A DNA stretch of 64,000 nt from Streptacidiphilus sp. ASG 303 (GTDB lineage Bacteria; Actinomycetota; Actinomycetes; Streptomycetales; Streptomycetaceae). The translations under genes and the position numbers were made by a program. Where the stretch lies: positions 186,001-250,000 of the forward strand of contig NZ_JAJLRA010000007.1 in the NCBI RefSeq assembly GCF_020991365.1, written 5' to 3'. The notes under the pieces were generated by a model. The model was not told the DNA's origin and made no database searches. It was given only the letters and a program-made list of their open reading frames with translations. Shown piece by piece: positions 35,367 through 43,956 of the stretch (positions within the stretch are counted from its first letter, which is position 1; each line of letters starts with the position of its first letter).

Positions 35367-38180
35367 TCAGGCGGCGGCCGGTGCGGGGAGGGGGCCGTCG
35401 GGGAGGGGCTGCTCGGTCCAGATGACCTTGCCGCGGGGGGTGTAGCGGGTGCCCCAGCGCTGGGTGAGGCGGGCCACCAGGAAGAGCCCGCGGCCGCCCT
35501 CGTCGCCGGAGTCGGCCCGGCGCAGCCGGGGGGAGGTGCTGCTGCCGTCGGCGACCTCGCAGACCAGGGCGCGGTCGCGGAGCAGCCGCAGCCGGATCGG
35601 CCCGGTGGCGTGGCGGATGGCGTTGGTGACCAGTTCGCTGAGGACCAGCTCGGTGGTGAAGGCGAGGTCGTCCAGCCCCCACGCGGTGAGCTGCCGCAGC
35701 GCCGTGGCCCGCATGGCGGAGACCGCGGCCGGGGCGGCCGGGACCTCCCACTCGGCGACCTGCGCCGGCCCGAAGGCTCGGGTGCGGGCGACGAGCAGCG
35801 CGACGTCGTCGTGCGGGTCGGTGGCGGGCAGGGCGTCGAGCACCGCGTCCCTGGTCTGCCGGGCGGTGGGGCCGGCGTGGCGCAGCGCCCCGCGCAGCCG
35901 CTCCAGCCCGAGGACGGGGTCGTGTGCGCCGCCCTGCAGCAGGCCGTCGGTGTAGAGGACCAGCCGGCTCCCCTCGGGCAGGTCCAGCTCGGCGGTCTCG
36001 AAGGGCATCCCGCCCAGGCCGAGCGGGGGCCCGGCGGGGAGCTCGGGGAAGTCGACCGTGCCGTCGGGGGCCACCAGCGCGGGGAGGGGGTGGCCGGCGC
36101 GGGCCAGGGTGCAGCGCCGCGCGACCGGGTCGTAGACCGCGTACAGGCAGGTCGCGCCGATGACGCCGTCGCCCCCGCCGCCCCCGTCGCCGCCCCCCGC
36201 CTCCTCGTCGAGGCGGCCGACCAGGTCGTCGAGGTGGGTGAGGAGCTCGTCGGGCGGCAGGTCGAGGGCGGAGAAGTTGTGGACGGCGGTGCGCAGCCGG
36301 CCCATGGTGGCGGCGGCGTGCAGGCCGTGCCCGACGACGTCGCCGACGACCAGGGCCACCCGGCCGCCGGACAGCGGGATCGTGTCGAACCAGTCCCCGC
36401 CGACGGCGGCGTGGGAGGGCAGGTAGGAGTGGGCGACCTCCACGGCGTTGTGCCCGGGGAGCCGGTGCGGCAGCAGGCTGTGCTGCAGGGCCAGGGCGGT
36501 GGCGTGCTCCCGGGTGTACCGGCGGGCGTTGTCGATGCAGACGGCGGCACGCGCCACGAACTCCTCGGCCAGGGAGAGGTCGTCGTCCTCGAAGGGCTCG
36601 GGCCTGCGGAGCCGGTAGAAGCTCGCCACGCCCAGCACCACGCCGCGGGCGCGCAGCGGGACGGACATCAGGGAGTGCACCCCGAACCCCAGGATCCGCC
36701 CCGACTCCTCGGGGCGCTGGGCGGTCCACCCGGAGGACTCGGCCAGCCGGGGCTCCAGCACCGCCCGCCGTCCGGTGTAGGCGCGGGCCTGCGGGCTGTC
36801 GGGGATGAACCGCACCAGCTCGCCGACGGCGTAGAAGGGGCAGTCGCCGGCGAGGCCGACCGCCGCCGTGCGGCGCAGCTCGGCGTCCGGTCCGGCAGGA
36901 CCGGGCTCCTCGCCCTCCAGGACGCAGTCCGGCAGGTCCACCGTGACGTGGTCGGCGAGGCCCGGCACGGCGACCCGGGCCAGCTCCTCGGCGGTGCGCC
37001 GCAGGTCGAGGGTGGTGCCGATGCGCACCCCGGCCTCGTACAGCAGGTCCAGCCGCCGGCGGGCTGCGACGGCGAGGCTGCCGACCCCCGGCTCGCCCAC
37101 GAGCAGCAGCCACCGGCCGGCCGCACCGCCGGTGCCCGTGTCGTCCGTCCCCGTGCCGTCCGTGGCCGCGCTGCCCGTGGCCGCGCTGCCCGTGCCGGGG
37201 GTCCCACCGTGGCCCCCGGAGCCGTTCGCGGAGCTGTTCGCACCGCCGTCCGCGACCGCCGGGCCGGTCCCCGCGGCCGGGGTGGGGGAGACGCTGGCCT
37301 CCACCGCCACGCCCGCGATCCCGCCGGGACCGCTCACCGGCCGGGAGTGCAGCACGGCCGCGCCGCCGCCCGTGAGCGGCACCTCGACCGCCCCCCGCCC
37401 GGGCGCCGAGATCAGCCGGGTGGCCTGCTCACGGAGCCGTACCAGGTCCCCGGAGCCGACCGCCGCGTCCGGGGTGAGGAGCGTCGCGGGCCCGGGGTCC
37501 GCCGGCCGTACGCGGCTCCCGGCCCGGGCGTACGCCCGCAGCAGGGCCTGCTCCCGCTCCCGGTACCGGGCGAGCAGCCGCCCCTCGATGTCGGCCGCGA
37601 TCCGCCGGACGAGCGCCTCCATCTGCGGGTTGGCGTCGTCCTGCCGGCAGGTGATGTCCACGGCGCCCTCGATGCGGCCGCTGACGGGGTCGCGGATCGG
37701 GGCGGCCGCGCAGGCGTAGGGGCGCAGCCGCTCGGCGAAGTGCTCCGCGCCCAGCACCAGGCACGGCCGCCGCTCCACGAGGGCGGTGCCGCAGGCGTTG
37801 GTGCCGACGTCGGACTCGGCGTAGCTGAAGCCCGGTACGACCAGCAGGTCGTCGAGGACCGCGCGCAGGGAGGGGTCGCCCGCCCGGCGGTGCAGCACGG
37901 TGGCGTCCGCGTCGGTGAGGGCCACCGCCACACGGCTGTCGGCGATGGTCGACTCGAAGCGGTCCAGGACGGGCGCGGCCGCGCGCAGCAGCCGCTCGGC
38001 GGCCGCCGGGTCGCCGCGGAAGGGGATCTCGGGCCAGTCGGGCAGGAGGCCCAGGGAGCGGCACCGGCGCCAGGAGTCGAGGATCGGGGGGCGTACGTAC
38101 GTCGTCAGGGGCTCTCCGGCGAGGAACCTGTCGTAGGTGTCGACGGTGAGCCGGGCGGTACCCCCCAGGACGTCCGCCAT
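35367..38180 (-). CDS. GAF-GAF-PP2C (SpoIIE/RsbU) phosphatase with HATPase anti-sigma domain
   Basis: A 937-residue cytoplasmic signalling protein. Order: AcoR-like N-terminus with ILDSWRRCRSLGLLP and a GAF domain (about 70-210, DVGTNACGTALVERRPCLVLGAEHF); a short PAS-like part (260-300); a Gly/Thr/Ala-rich linker (315-360); a second GAF (375-540); a PP2C/SpoIIE phosphatase (565-765) with GGDWFD, GDVVGHG and LVLYTDGLLQ keeping the metal aspartates; and an RsbW-like HATPase (810-925, ELVTNAIRHATG). It should dephosphorylate anti-sigma-antagonists and may phosphorylate them itself. Start ATG 38180 follows GAGGGAAG; ATG 38243 in frame is an alternative. Confidence 0.88.
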   Translation of the reverse strand: MADVLGGTARLTVDTYDRFLAGEPLTTYVRPPILDSWRRCRSLGLLPDWPEIPFRGDPAAAERLLRAAAPVLDRFESTIADSRVAVALTDADATVLHRRAGDPSLRAVLDDLLVVPGFSYAESDVGTNACGTALVERRPCLVLGAEHFAERLRPYACAAAPIRDPVSGRIEGAVDITCRQDDANPQMEALVRRIAADIEGRLLARYREREQALLRAYARAGSRVRPADPGPATLLTPDAAVGSGDLVRLREQATRLISAPGRGAVEVPLTGGGAAVLHSRPVSGPGGIAGVAVEASVSPTPAAGTGPAVADGGANSSANGSGGHGGTPGTGSAATGSAATDGTGTDDTGTGGAAGRWLLLVGEPGVGSLAVAARRRLDLLYEAGVRIGTTLDLRRTAEELARVAVPGLADHVTVDLPDCVLEGEEPGPAGPDAELRRTAAVGLAGDCPFYAVGELVRFIPDSPQARAYTGRRAVLEPRLAESSGWTAQRPEESGRILGFGVHSLMSVPLRARGVVLGVASFYRLRRPEPFEDDDLSLAEEFVARAAVCIDNARRYTREHATALALQHSLLPHRLPGHNAVEVAHSYLPSHAAVGGDWFDTIPLSGGRVALVVGDVVGHGLHAAATMGRLRTAVHNFSALDLPPDELLTHLDDLVGRLDEEAGGGDGGGGGDGVIGATCLYAVYDPVARRCTLARAGHPLPALVAPDGTVDFPELPAGPPLGLGGMPFETAELDLPEGSRLVLYTDGLLQGGAHDPVLGLERLRGALRHAGPTARQTRDAVLDALPATDPHDDVALLVARTRAFGPAQVAEWEVPAAPAAVSAMRATALRQLTAWGLDDLAFTTELVLSELVTNAIRHATGPIRLRLLRDRALVCEVADGSSTSPRLRRADSGDEGGRGLFLVARLTQRWGTRYTPRGKVIWTEQPLPDGPLPAPAAA

Positions 38181-38244
38181 CCGGATCACTTCCCTCAGGG
38201 CGGATCGGGCCGTGTGCAGCAGGCCATCTTCAGGATAGGCCATA

Positions 38245-38260
38245 GGGGGACAAGTCCCCC
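38245..38260. promoter_or_regulatory. 16-base palindrome upstream of the phosphatase gene
   Basis: GGGGGAC-AA-GTCCCCC, perfect 7-base arms, 65 bases before the phosphatase start and near an AT-richer TATCCT on the minus strand. Candidate operator or promoter element. Confidence 0.4.
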
Positions 38261-38449
38261 TGCCGGGCCACCCCTGCCGTGCCGCCTCCACGCGTGCCGC
38301 CTCCACGCGTGCCGTCCGACCCGTGCCGGCCGCGGCCGGGCGGGCGCACCCCCGGCCCCCGCCCCCGCACCGCGCGGTGGAGGGCCGCTCCGGCCCGGGG
38401 CCGGATTTCCGGTTGGCGGACGCTCCGCGGTCGGGCAGACTGCGCGGCG

Positions 38450-40033
38450 ATGGACATGATCGTTGACACGTCGGGCGGACGGGTGCGCGGGTTCGAGGCC
38501 GCCGAGGGGGTGGCGGCCTGGCTCGGCGTGCCGTACGCCGCGCCGCCCTTCGGGGAGGCGCGGTTCCGGGAGCCGCAGCCGGCCGAGCCCTGGCGCGGCG
38601 TCCGGGACTGCCTGCGGTTCGGTCCGACCGCCCCCCAGTCCGCCGAGCTGCCCGGCATGCCCCCCTGGTCGCCCGGCGACGAGGACGTGCTCACCCTCAA
38701 CGTGTGGGCCCCCCTCGTCCGTGAAGGGGACGTCCGTGAGGGCGGCGCCCGTGGAGGCGGCGGCCGGGGCGGGGAGCGCCGGGGCGGTGCGCTGCCGGTC
38801 CTGGTGTGGATCCACGGCGGCGCGTACACCTTCGGCTCCTCCTCCCAGCCCGACCACGACGGCACCGCCCTCGCCCGCGCCGGGCTGGTCGTGGTGACCT
38901 GCAACTACCGGGTGGGCTTCGAGGGGTTCGGCCACGTCCCCGGGCACCCGCACAACCGCGGGCTGCTCGACCAGGCCGCGGCGCTGCGCTGGGTCCGCGA
39001 CAACGCCGCCTCCTTCGGCGGCGACCCGGGGAACGTCACCGTGGCCGGGCAGTCCGCCGGCGGCGGCGCGGTGCTCTGCCTGACCGTGATGGAGCAGGCC
39101 CGCGGCCTGTTCCGCCGGGCGGTCGCGCACAGCGTCCCCGACAGCTACGAGCCCGTCGCGACCGCCGCCGCCGTCACCGCGCGGATCGCCGCGGCGGCCG
39201 GGGTGGCGCCCACCGCCGAGGGTCTGCGCTCCGCACCGCCCGAGGCCCTGGTCGCGGCCGCCGACCGGGTCGCCGCCCACCGGGACCGGACCCCGGACGG
39301 CGCCCAGGACGGCGCACCCGGCCCGGAACGCACCGACGTGCTCTTCGGCCCGGTCGTGGACGGGGACGTCCTGCCCGCCGCGCCCCTCGACGCGCCCGCC
39401 GACCCGGCCCTGGACCTGCTGCTCTGCCACACCACCGAGGAGTGGTGGCTCTTCGACGCGGTGGGGCAGGCCCTCCCGGCCGCCACGGAGGCGGACCTCG
39501 CCGCGACGGCGGCGGCGCTCGGCCTCCCCCGGGAACTCGCCGACGGGTACCGGGCGCTGATGCCGGACGCCCCGGTCGCCGACGTCTCCCTGGCCCTCAC
39601 CGGCGACGCGGTCTTCTCCGAGCACACCTGCCGCCTCGCCGAGCACCACGCCCGGGGCGGCGGCCGGGCGTACCTCGCCCGCTTCGACCGGCGCCGCGAC
39701 ACCCCCCGCGGGCGGGTCCGGGCCTGGCACGCCGCCGACGTGCCGTTCGCCTTCGGCACCCTGGACCGGCCCGAGCTCGCCTTCCTGGTCGGCGGCCCGC
39801 CCGACGACGCGGACCGGGCGCTCTCCGACCGCATGGTGCGGTCCTGGGCGGCCTTCGCCGCCGACGGCGACCCCGGCTGGCCGCCGCTCACCGCCGACGG
39901 AGGACCCGTGCACGTCTGGTCCGTACCGCAGGACGCCCTCGTCCCCGGCACCGGGACGCCCGTGCGGGCCCTGTGGCGGACGGCCGTCCCCGGCCCGACC
40001 CGCTCCTCGCGCCTGCCGGACCCGCAGGGCTGA
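38450..40033 (+). CDS. Type-B carboxylesterase
   Basis: A 527-residue alpha/beta-hydrolase of the carboxylesterase/cholinesterase family. YAAPPFGEARFREPQP near residue 30 and EDVLTLNVWAP near 78 are family signatures; oxyanion WIHGGAYTFG near 121; nucleophile S202 in GQSAGGGA; the catalytic histidine fits WHAADVPFAFG near 425. No signal peptide, so it acts in the cytoplasm on an unknown ester. A Gly/Arg-rich insertion (about residues 88-115) is unusual. ATG 38450 gives the family N-terminus. Confidence 0.9.
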   Translation: MDMIVDTSGGRVRGFEAAEGVAAWLGVPYAAPPFGEARFREPQPAEPWRGVRDCLRFGPTAPQSAELPGMPPWSPGDEDVLTLNVWAPLVREGDVREGGARGGGGRGGERRGGALPVLVWIHGGAYTFGSSSQPDHDGTALARAGLVVVTCNYRVGFEGFGHVPGHPHNRGLLDQAAALRWVRDNAASFGGDPGNVTVAGQSAGGGAVLCLTVMEQARGLFRRAVAHSVPDSYEPVATAAAVTARIAAAAGVAPTAEGLRSAPPEALVAAADRVAAHRDRTPDGAQDGAPGPERTDVLFGPVVDGDVLPAAPLDAPADPALDLLLCHTTEEWWLFDAVGQALPAATEADLAATAAALGLPRELADGYRALMPDAPVADVSLALTGDAVFSEHTCRLAEHHARGGGRAYLARFDRRRDTPRGRVRAWHAADVPFAFGTLDRPELAFLVGGPPDDADRALSDRMVRSWAAFAADGDPGWPPLTADGGPVHVWSVPQDALVPGTGTPVRALWRTAVPGPTRSSRLPDPQG

Positions 40034-40121
40034 CCGGACCGGCGGCGGCCGGGCCGCAGCTGCCCGGCTGCCCGGCGGCCCCGCAGTCCGGCGGCCCCCG
40101 CGCCCCGGCGGTCCGCAGGTC

Positions 40122-41060
40122 TCAGCGGCCCGCGCCGCCCCCGGCCGTGCGGACGGCCCAGCCGGTCACCAGCGCGGTCACCCGCGGGTCCAGCGGCAGG
40201 CGTGCCTCCCGCCGGTAGGCGCGCAGCGACGGCGGGCCGGACCGGGCGCGCAGGGTGTGGGTGACGTCGGGGAGCCGGTGGGTCTCCACCGGCCCCCGCA
40301 CCAGTCCGGCGATCACCGCGAGGTCGTCCGGGTCCACCTGGAGGTCCTTCTCCCCGGTGACCGCGAGCACCGGCACGCGGACCCGGGCCAGGTCCGCCGC
40401 CGGGTCGTACGCCAGGTACTCGCGCACCCAGCGGGCGTTGAGGCGGACCCCGCCGATCCGGGCCGTGTCGCCGGTGGTGGCCCTCACCCGTGCGTGGTTG
40501 GCCGCGACCCTGGCCTCCAGGTCCGTCCGCAGGAGCCGCAGGACCGCCCGCACCGGGGCGGGCAGCGTCGGCGCGATCCGCCGGGCCTGCCACCGCAGCA
40601 CCTCCTCGCCCGGCCGGGCCGCCCCGCAGAGCAGGCCGAGGCCCGCCACGTCCGCGCCACGGCCGGCGAGCGCCGTCGCGAGGACGGCGCCCTCGCTGTG
40701 GCCGAGCAGCAGCAGCCGTCCGGCGTCCACCTCCCCGCGGGCGGCCAGGGCGGCGAGGGCGGCCTGCGCGTCGTCGACGTTGTCGTGCAGCCCGGCGCGG
40801 CGCCAGTCCCCGGGGCTGGCGCCCACGCCCCGCTTGTCGTAGCGGAGCGAGGCCAGGCCGGCGCCGGCCAGGGCGTGCGCGAGCAGGCGGGTCACGCCGA
40901 GCGGCATCCGGCGGTGGTCGGAGTCGCGGTCGACCGGCCCCGAGCCGGGCAGCAGCAGGACGGCCGGGTGCGGCCCGGGGCCGTCGGGGAGGGCGAGCGT
41001 GCCGGAGAGCCGCCGGCCGCCGCAGGCGAAGGGGAGCGGGAGCTCGCGCACCCCCGTCAC
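40122..41060 (-). CDS. Alpha/beta-hydrolase (esterase/peptidase-like)
   Basis: A 312-residue hydrolase. LLPGSGPVDRDSDHRR near residue 38 (oxyanion loop), LRYDKRGVGAS near 78 and nucleophile GHSEGAVLA near 118 are clear; the acid fits D in TGEKDLQV and the histidine LPDVTHTLR near 272. It belongs to the YqiA/BAAT-like serine hydrolases; substrate unknown. GTG 41060 overlaps the stop of the upstream PH-like gene by 4 bases, so they form an operon. Confidence 0.85.
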   Translation of the reverse strand: MTGVRELPLPFACGGRRLSGTLALPDGPGPHPAVLLLPGSGPVDRDSDHRRMPLGVTRLLAHALAGAGLASLRYDKRGVGASPGDWRRAGLHDNVDDAQAALAALAARGEVDAGRLLLLGHSEGAVLATALAGRGADVAGLGLLCGAARPGEEVLRWQARRIAPTLPAPVRAVLRLLRTDLEARVAANHARVRATTGDTARIGGVRLNARWVREYLAYDPAADLARVRVPVLAVTGEKDLQVDPDDLAVIAGLVRGPVETHRLPDVTHTLRARSGPPSLRAYRREARLPLDPRVTALVTGWAVRTAGGGAGR

Positions 41061-41404
41061 CGGCCGAGGGCGGCCGCGAGGGCCGCCGCGTCGTCGGTGC
41101 CGAGCAGCAGCTCGTCCCAGGGCTGCCCGGTGAGCCGCACCCGCAGGGCGGGCTGCCCGCGCCGGACGGAGACCAGGGCCTTGCGGCCGCGGCCGCGCCA
41201 GGTACCCAGCCTGCGCACGCCGGGCACCCCGAGCCCCGGGGCCCGCAGCCCGCGGACCGCCGCGAGGCTGTCGGCCGCGGGTACGGCCTCCGCGCCGGTG
41301 ATGGCGGCCAGCGGCACGCGCACGTCGCGCACCAGGCCGAGGGCCTTCTCCCACGCGGTGAAGCGGACGTCGAGCCCGGTTGCGGTGAGGCGCACAGTGG
41401 TCAT
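41057..41404 (-). CDS. Small PH-like domain protein, unknown function
   Basis: A 115-residue protein, MTTVRLTATGLDVRFTAWEKALGLVRDVRVPLAAITGAEAV..., with alternating beta strands that look like a bacterial pleckstrin-homology-like fold (RGRKALVSVRRGQPALRVRL). No membrane segment. I know no function. It is co-translated with the alpha/beta-hydrolase and divergent from a winged-helix regulator whose operator palindrome lies 14 bases before its start. Confidence 0.7.
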   Translation of the reverse strand: MTTVRLTATGLDVRFTAWEKALGLVRDVRVPLAAITGAEAVPAADSLAAVRGLRAPGLGVPGVRRLGTWRGRGRKALVSVRRGQPALRVRLTGQPWDELLLGTDDAAALAAALGR

Positions 41405-41417
41405 GGATCGATTCTTA

Positions 41418-41433
41418 TCATTATCGAGAATGA
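41418..41433. promoter_or_regulatory. 16-base near-palindrome operator between divergent genes
   Basis: TCATT-A-TCGA-G-AATGA: all positions pair except one. It sits in an AT-rich 70-base gap between starts at 41404 and 41475, beside ATTCT...AGAAT. Palindromes of this shape are typical for dimeric winged-helix or metal-responsive repressors. Confidence 0.6.
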
Positions 41434-41474
41434 AGTCAATTGTGAGAGCATGGGACCCGGAGGTGGACGAGACG

Positions 41475-42062
41475 ATGGCTTCGGCGGACCTTCTGCTGCA
41501 CCCGGTGCGGCTCCGCATCGTCCAGGCGCTGCTCGGCGGCAGGGAGATGACCACGGCCGACATCCGGGCGGAGGTCACGGGCGTGCCCCCGGCGACGCTC
41601 TACCGGCAGATCGCCGCGCTCGCCGACGGCGGCGTGCTGGAGGTGGCCGCCGAGCGGAAGGTGCGGGGCGCCGTCGAGCGGACCTACCGGCTGCGCACCG
41701 AGGCCGCGTCCGTCGGCCCCGAGGAGGCCGCCGGGATGACCCGCGAGGGGCACGCGCGGGCCTTCCTCACCTTCGTCTCCGGCCTCCTCGCCGACTTCGA
41801 CCGCTACCTCGCCGCCGCCGGGCCCGAGCCCGGCGCCCAACCCGGGGCAGAACCCGGCGCCGCCGGTGTCGACCTCGCCCGCGACATGGTCGGCTACCGC
41901 CAGGCGGCGCTGTACCTCACCGACGAGGAGCTGGCGGACCTCCTCGCCGACCTGCGCGCCGTCCTGGAGCCCCGGCTGGCCCTGCGGCCGGGCGGCGACC
42001 GGGTCCGACGCCTGCTCACCACCGTCCTCATGCCCGCGCCCGAGGGGCCCCGGCCGCACTGA
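41475..42062 (+). CDS. Winged-helix (ArsR-like) transcriptional regulator
   Basis: A 195-residue regulator beginning MASADLLLHPVRLRIVQALLGGREMTTADIRAEVTGVPPATLYRQIAALADGGVLEVAAERKVRGAVERTYRL, a winged helix-turn-helix over residues 5-75, followed by a helical ligand or dimerisation region containing a GAQPGAEPGA repeat. ATG 41475 is 11 bases after GGAGG; GTG 41463 is in frame but overlaps that site. It most likely controls the divergent PH-like/hydrolase operon and itself. Confidence 0.88.
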   Translation: MASADLLLHPVRLRIVQALLGGREMTTADIRAEVTGVPPATLYRQIAALADGGVLEVAAERKVRGAVERTYRLRTEAASVGPEEAAGMTREGHARAFLTFVSGLLADFDRYLAAAGPEPGAQPGAEPGAAGVDLARDMVGYRQAALYLTDEELADLLADLRAVLEPRLALRPGGDRVRRLLTTVLMPAPEGPRPH

Positions 42063-42098
42063 CGGCCCCGCCGTCGGAGCCCCGCCGCCGGTGCCCGG

Positions 42099-42117
42099 AC
42101 TGTGGGGAACCCACAGT
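42099..42117. promoter_or_regulatory. Inverted repeat upstream of fabG
   Basis: ACTGTGGG-GAA-CCCACAGT, perfect 8-base arms around three bases; a third half-site CTGTGGG occurs at 42133-42139. A possible -10 TAGCGT is at 42172-42177. Candidate operator of the fatty-acid operon, alternatively a short terminator for the upstream gene. Confidence 0.5.
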
Positions 42118-42259
42118 TCGACGCCGTGCGAGCTGTGGGAGGCGGAGGCACGTGAGGCCCCGGCGGCCGGATAGCGTCACAATGCGCGCCCTCGCCGCGC
42201 CCGTCCCGCCGCCTCGGGGGGACACCCGGCCGGGGCATCCGGCCGGTCCGCCCGGCCGG

Positions 42260-42297
42260 CCCCGTACGACCAGGAAAGCCCCGTACGACCAGGAAAG
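42260..42297 (+). repeat. 19-bp perfect tandem repeat containing the fabG ribosome-binding region
   Basis: CCCCGTACGACCAGGAAAG occurs twice, at 42260-42278 and 42279-42297. The second copy ends in the AGGAAAGAGG that serves TTG 42308, so the translation-initiation region has been duplicated. Confidence 0.9.
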
Positions 42298-42307
42298 AGG
42301 TGGACCG

Positions 42308-43027
42308 TTGAGCCGCTCGGTTCTCGTCACCGGAGGAAACCGGGGCATCGGCCTCGCGATCGCCCTAGCCTTCGCGGAGGCCGGCGACAAGGTCGCCGTC
42401 ACCAGCCGCTCCGGTGAGGTCCCCGAGGCGCTCGCCGGGCACGACGTGCTCGCCGTGAAGTGCGACATCACCGACTCCCGGCAGGTCGAGGACGCCTTCA
42501 AGGAGATCGAGGAGAGGCACGGCCGGGTCGAGGTGCTGGTCGCCAACGCCGGCATCACCCGGGACACCCTGCTGCTGCGCATGTCGGAGGAGGACTTCAC
42601 CTCCGTCCTGGACACCAACCTCACCGGCACCTTCCGCGTCGTCAAGCACGCGGCCAAGGGCATGCTGCGCCTGCGGAAGGGGCGGATCGTCCTGATCTCC
42701 TCCGTCGTCGGCCTGCTGGGCTCCCCGGGCCAGGCCAACTACGCCGCCTCCAAGGCCGGACTGGTCGGCTTCGCCCGCTCCCTCGCGCGCGAGCTGGGCT
42801 CGCGCAACATCACCGTCAACGTCGTCGCCCCGGGCTTCGTCGACACCGACATGACCGCGGTGCTCGACGAGGAGCGCCGCGCGGAGATCCTCGCGGGCGT
42901 GCCCCTCGGCCGCTACGCCGCGCCCGCCGAGATCGCCTCCGCGGTGCGCTTCCTCTCCTCGGACGACGCCGCGTACATCACCGGAGCCGTCGTTCCCGTC
43001 GACGGCGGATTGGGCATGGGTCACTGA
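42308..43027 (+). CDS. fabG: 3-oxoacyl-ACP reductase FabG
   Basis: A 239-residue SDR. TTG 42308 is the start: it follows AGGAAAGAGGTGG and the protein opens LSRSVLVTGGNRGIGLAIA, as in its S. coelicolor counterpart (SCO1815 from memory). Cofactor motif TGGNRGIG, NNAG-type VANAGIT, catalytic Ser in LISSV, Tyr and Lys in YAASK. It reduces 3-oxoacyl-ACP in fatty-acid elongation with NADPH. inhA follows after 5 bases in the same operon. In-frame ATG 42182 upstream lacks a ribosome-binding site. Confidence 0.95.
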   Translation: MSRSVLVTGGNRGIGLAIALAFAEAGDKVAVTSRSGEVPEALAGHDVLAVKCDITDSRQVEDAFKEIEERHGRVEVLVANAGITRDTLLLRMSEEDFTSVLDTNLTGTFRVVKHAAKGMLRLRKGRIVLISSVVGLLGSPGQANYAASKAGLVGFARSLARELGSRNITVNVVAPGFVDTDMTAVLDEERRAEILAGVPLGRYAAPAEIASAVRFLSSDDAAYITGAVVPVDGGLGMGH

Positions 43028-43032
43028 TCACC

Positions 43033-43800
43033 ATGAGCGGACTTCTCAACGGCAAGCGGATCCTGGTCACGGGCGTCCTGCTCGAGTCCTCCATCGCCTT
43101 CCACACGGCCAGGCTGGCGCAGGAGCAGGGCGCGGAGATCGTCCTCACCGGCTTCGGCCGGATGAGCCTGGTCGAGCGGATCGCCAACCGGCTGCCCAAG
43201 CCGGCCCCCGTGATCGAGCTCGACGTCCAGAACACCGAGCAGCTGGACAGCCTCGCGGACCGGGTGCGCGAGCACCTGCCCTCCCTCGACGGCGTGGTGC
43301 ACTCCATCGGCTTCGCGCCGCAGGACGCCCTGGGCGGCAACTTCCTGAACACCCCGTGGGAGTCGGTCGGCACCGCCGTCCACGTCTCGGCGTACTCGCT
43401 GAAGTCGCTCACCATGGCCTGCCTGCCGCTCATGGAGAACGGCGGCTCGGTGGTGGGCATGGACTTCGACGCCACCGTCGCCTGGCCGCAGTACGACTGG
43501 ATGGGCGTCGCCAAGGCCGCCCTGGAGTCGACCTCCCGCTACCTGGCGCGCGACCTGGGCGAGCGCAACGTCCGGGTGAACCTCGTCTCGGCCGGCCCCA
43601 TCAAGTCGATGGCCGCCAAGTCGATCCCCGGCTTCGAGGAGCTGGCCTCCGTCTGGGAGACCCGCGCCCCCCTCTCCTGGGACCTCAGCGACCCGGAGCC
43701 CGCCGCGCGCGGCGTCGTGGCGCTGCTGTCCGACTGGTTCCCCAAGACCACCGGCGAGATCGTCCACGTCGACGGCGGCCTGCACGCCATCGGCGCCTGA
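43033..43800 (+). CDS. inhA: Enoyl-ACP reductase InhA/FabI
   Basis: A 255-residue NADH-dependent enoyl-ACP reductase, the last step of each elongation round. It has the InhA-type glycine region GKRILVTGVLLESSIAFHTA, VVHSIGFAP near residue 93 and the late YDWMGVAKAALEST with the FabI-type Tyr-x6-Lys catalytic pair (about Y154 and K161). ATG 43033 lies 5 bases after the fabG stop. The fabG-inhA arrangement is the same as in mycobacteria, where InhA is the isoniazid target. Confidence 0.95.
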   Translation: MSGLLNGKRILVTGVLLESSIAFHTARLAQEQGAEIVLTGFGRMSLVERIANRLPKPAPVIELDVQNTEQLDSLADRVREHLPSLDGVVHSIGFAPQDALGGNFLNTPWESVGTAVHVSAYSLKSLTMACLPLMENGGSVVGMDFDATVAWPQYDWMGVAKAALESTSRYLARDLGERNVRVNLVSAGPIKSMAAKSIPGFEELASVWETRAPLSWDLSDPEPAARGVVALLSDWFPKTTGEIVHVDGGLHAIGA

Positions 43801-43915
43801 CGCCCCGTCCCCGACCGCGGCCCGGCGGCCCCGCCCCCTCACCGGGGCGGCGCCGCCGGGCCGCGGCGCGTCCCGGGCCGGACGCGCCGTCCGGTCCGCG
43901 CCGGCGGCCCCGGAC

Positions 43916-43921
43916 TACGCT
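43916..43921 (+). promoter_or_regulatory. Possible -10 element of the NUDIX gene
   Basis: TACGCT fits TANNNT, with a predicted leader of about 30 bases carrying GGAAGGGGG ahead of GTG 43957. Confidence 0.4.
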
Positions 43922-43956
43922 GGGAGCGCCCGTCGCCGTCTGGAAGGGGGTCCGCC

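Noticed and set aside
42182-42307. In-frame ATG upstream giving a longer FabG
   Set aside because: No ribosome-binding site, a proline/arginine-rich unconserved extension, and a good ribosome-binding site directly before TTG 42308.
42308-43800. fabG-inhA as part of a polyketide or antibiotic cluster
   Set aside because: The pair is the housekeeping fatty-acid operon; no ketosynthase, acyl carrier protein or tailoring genes are adjacent.
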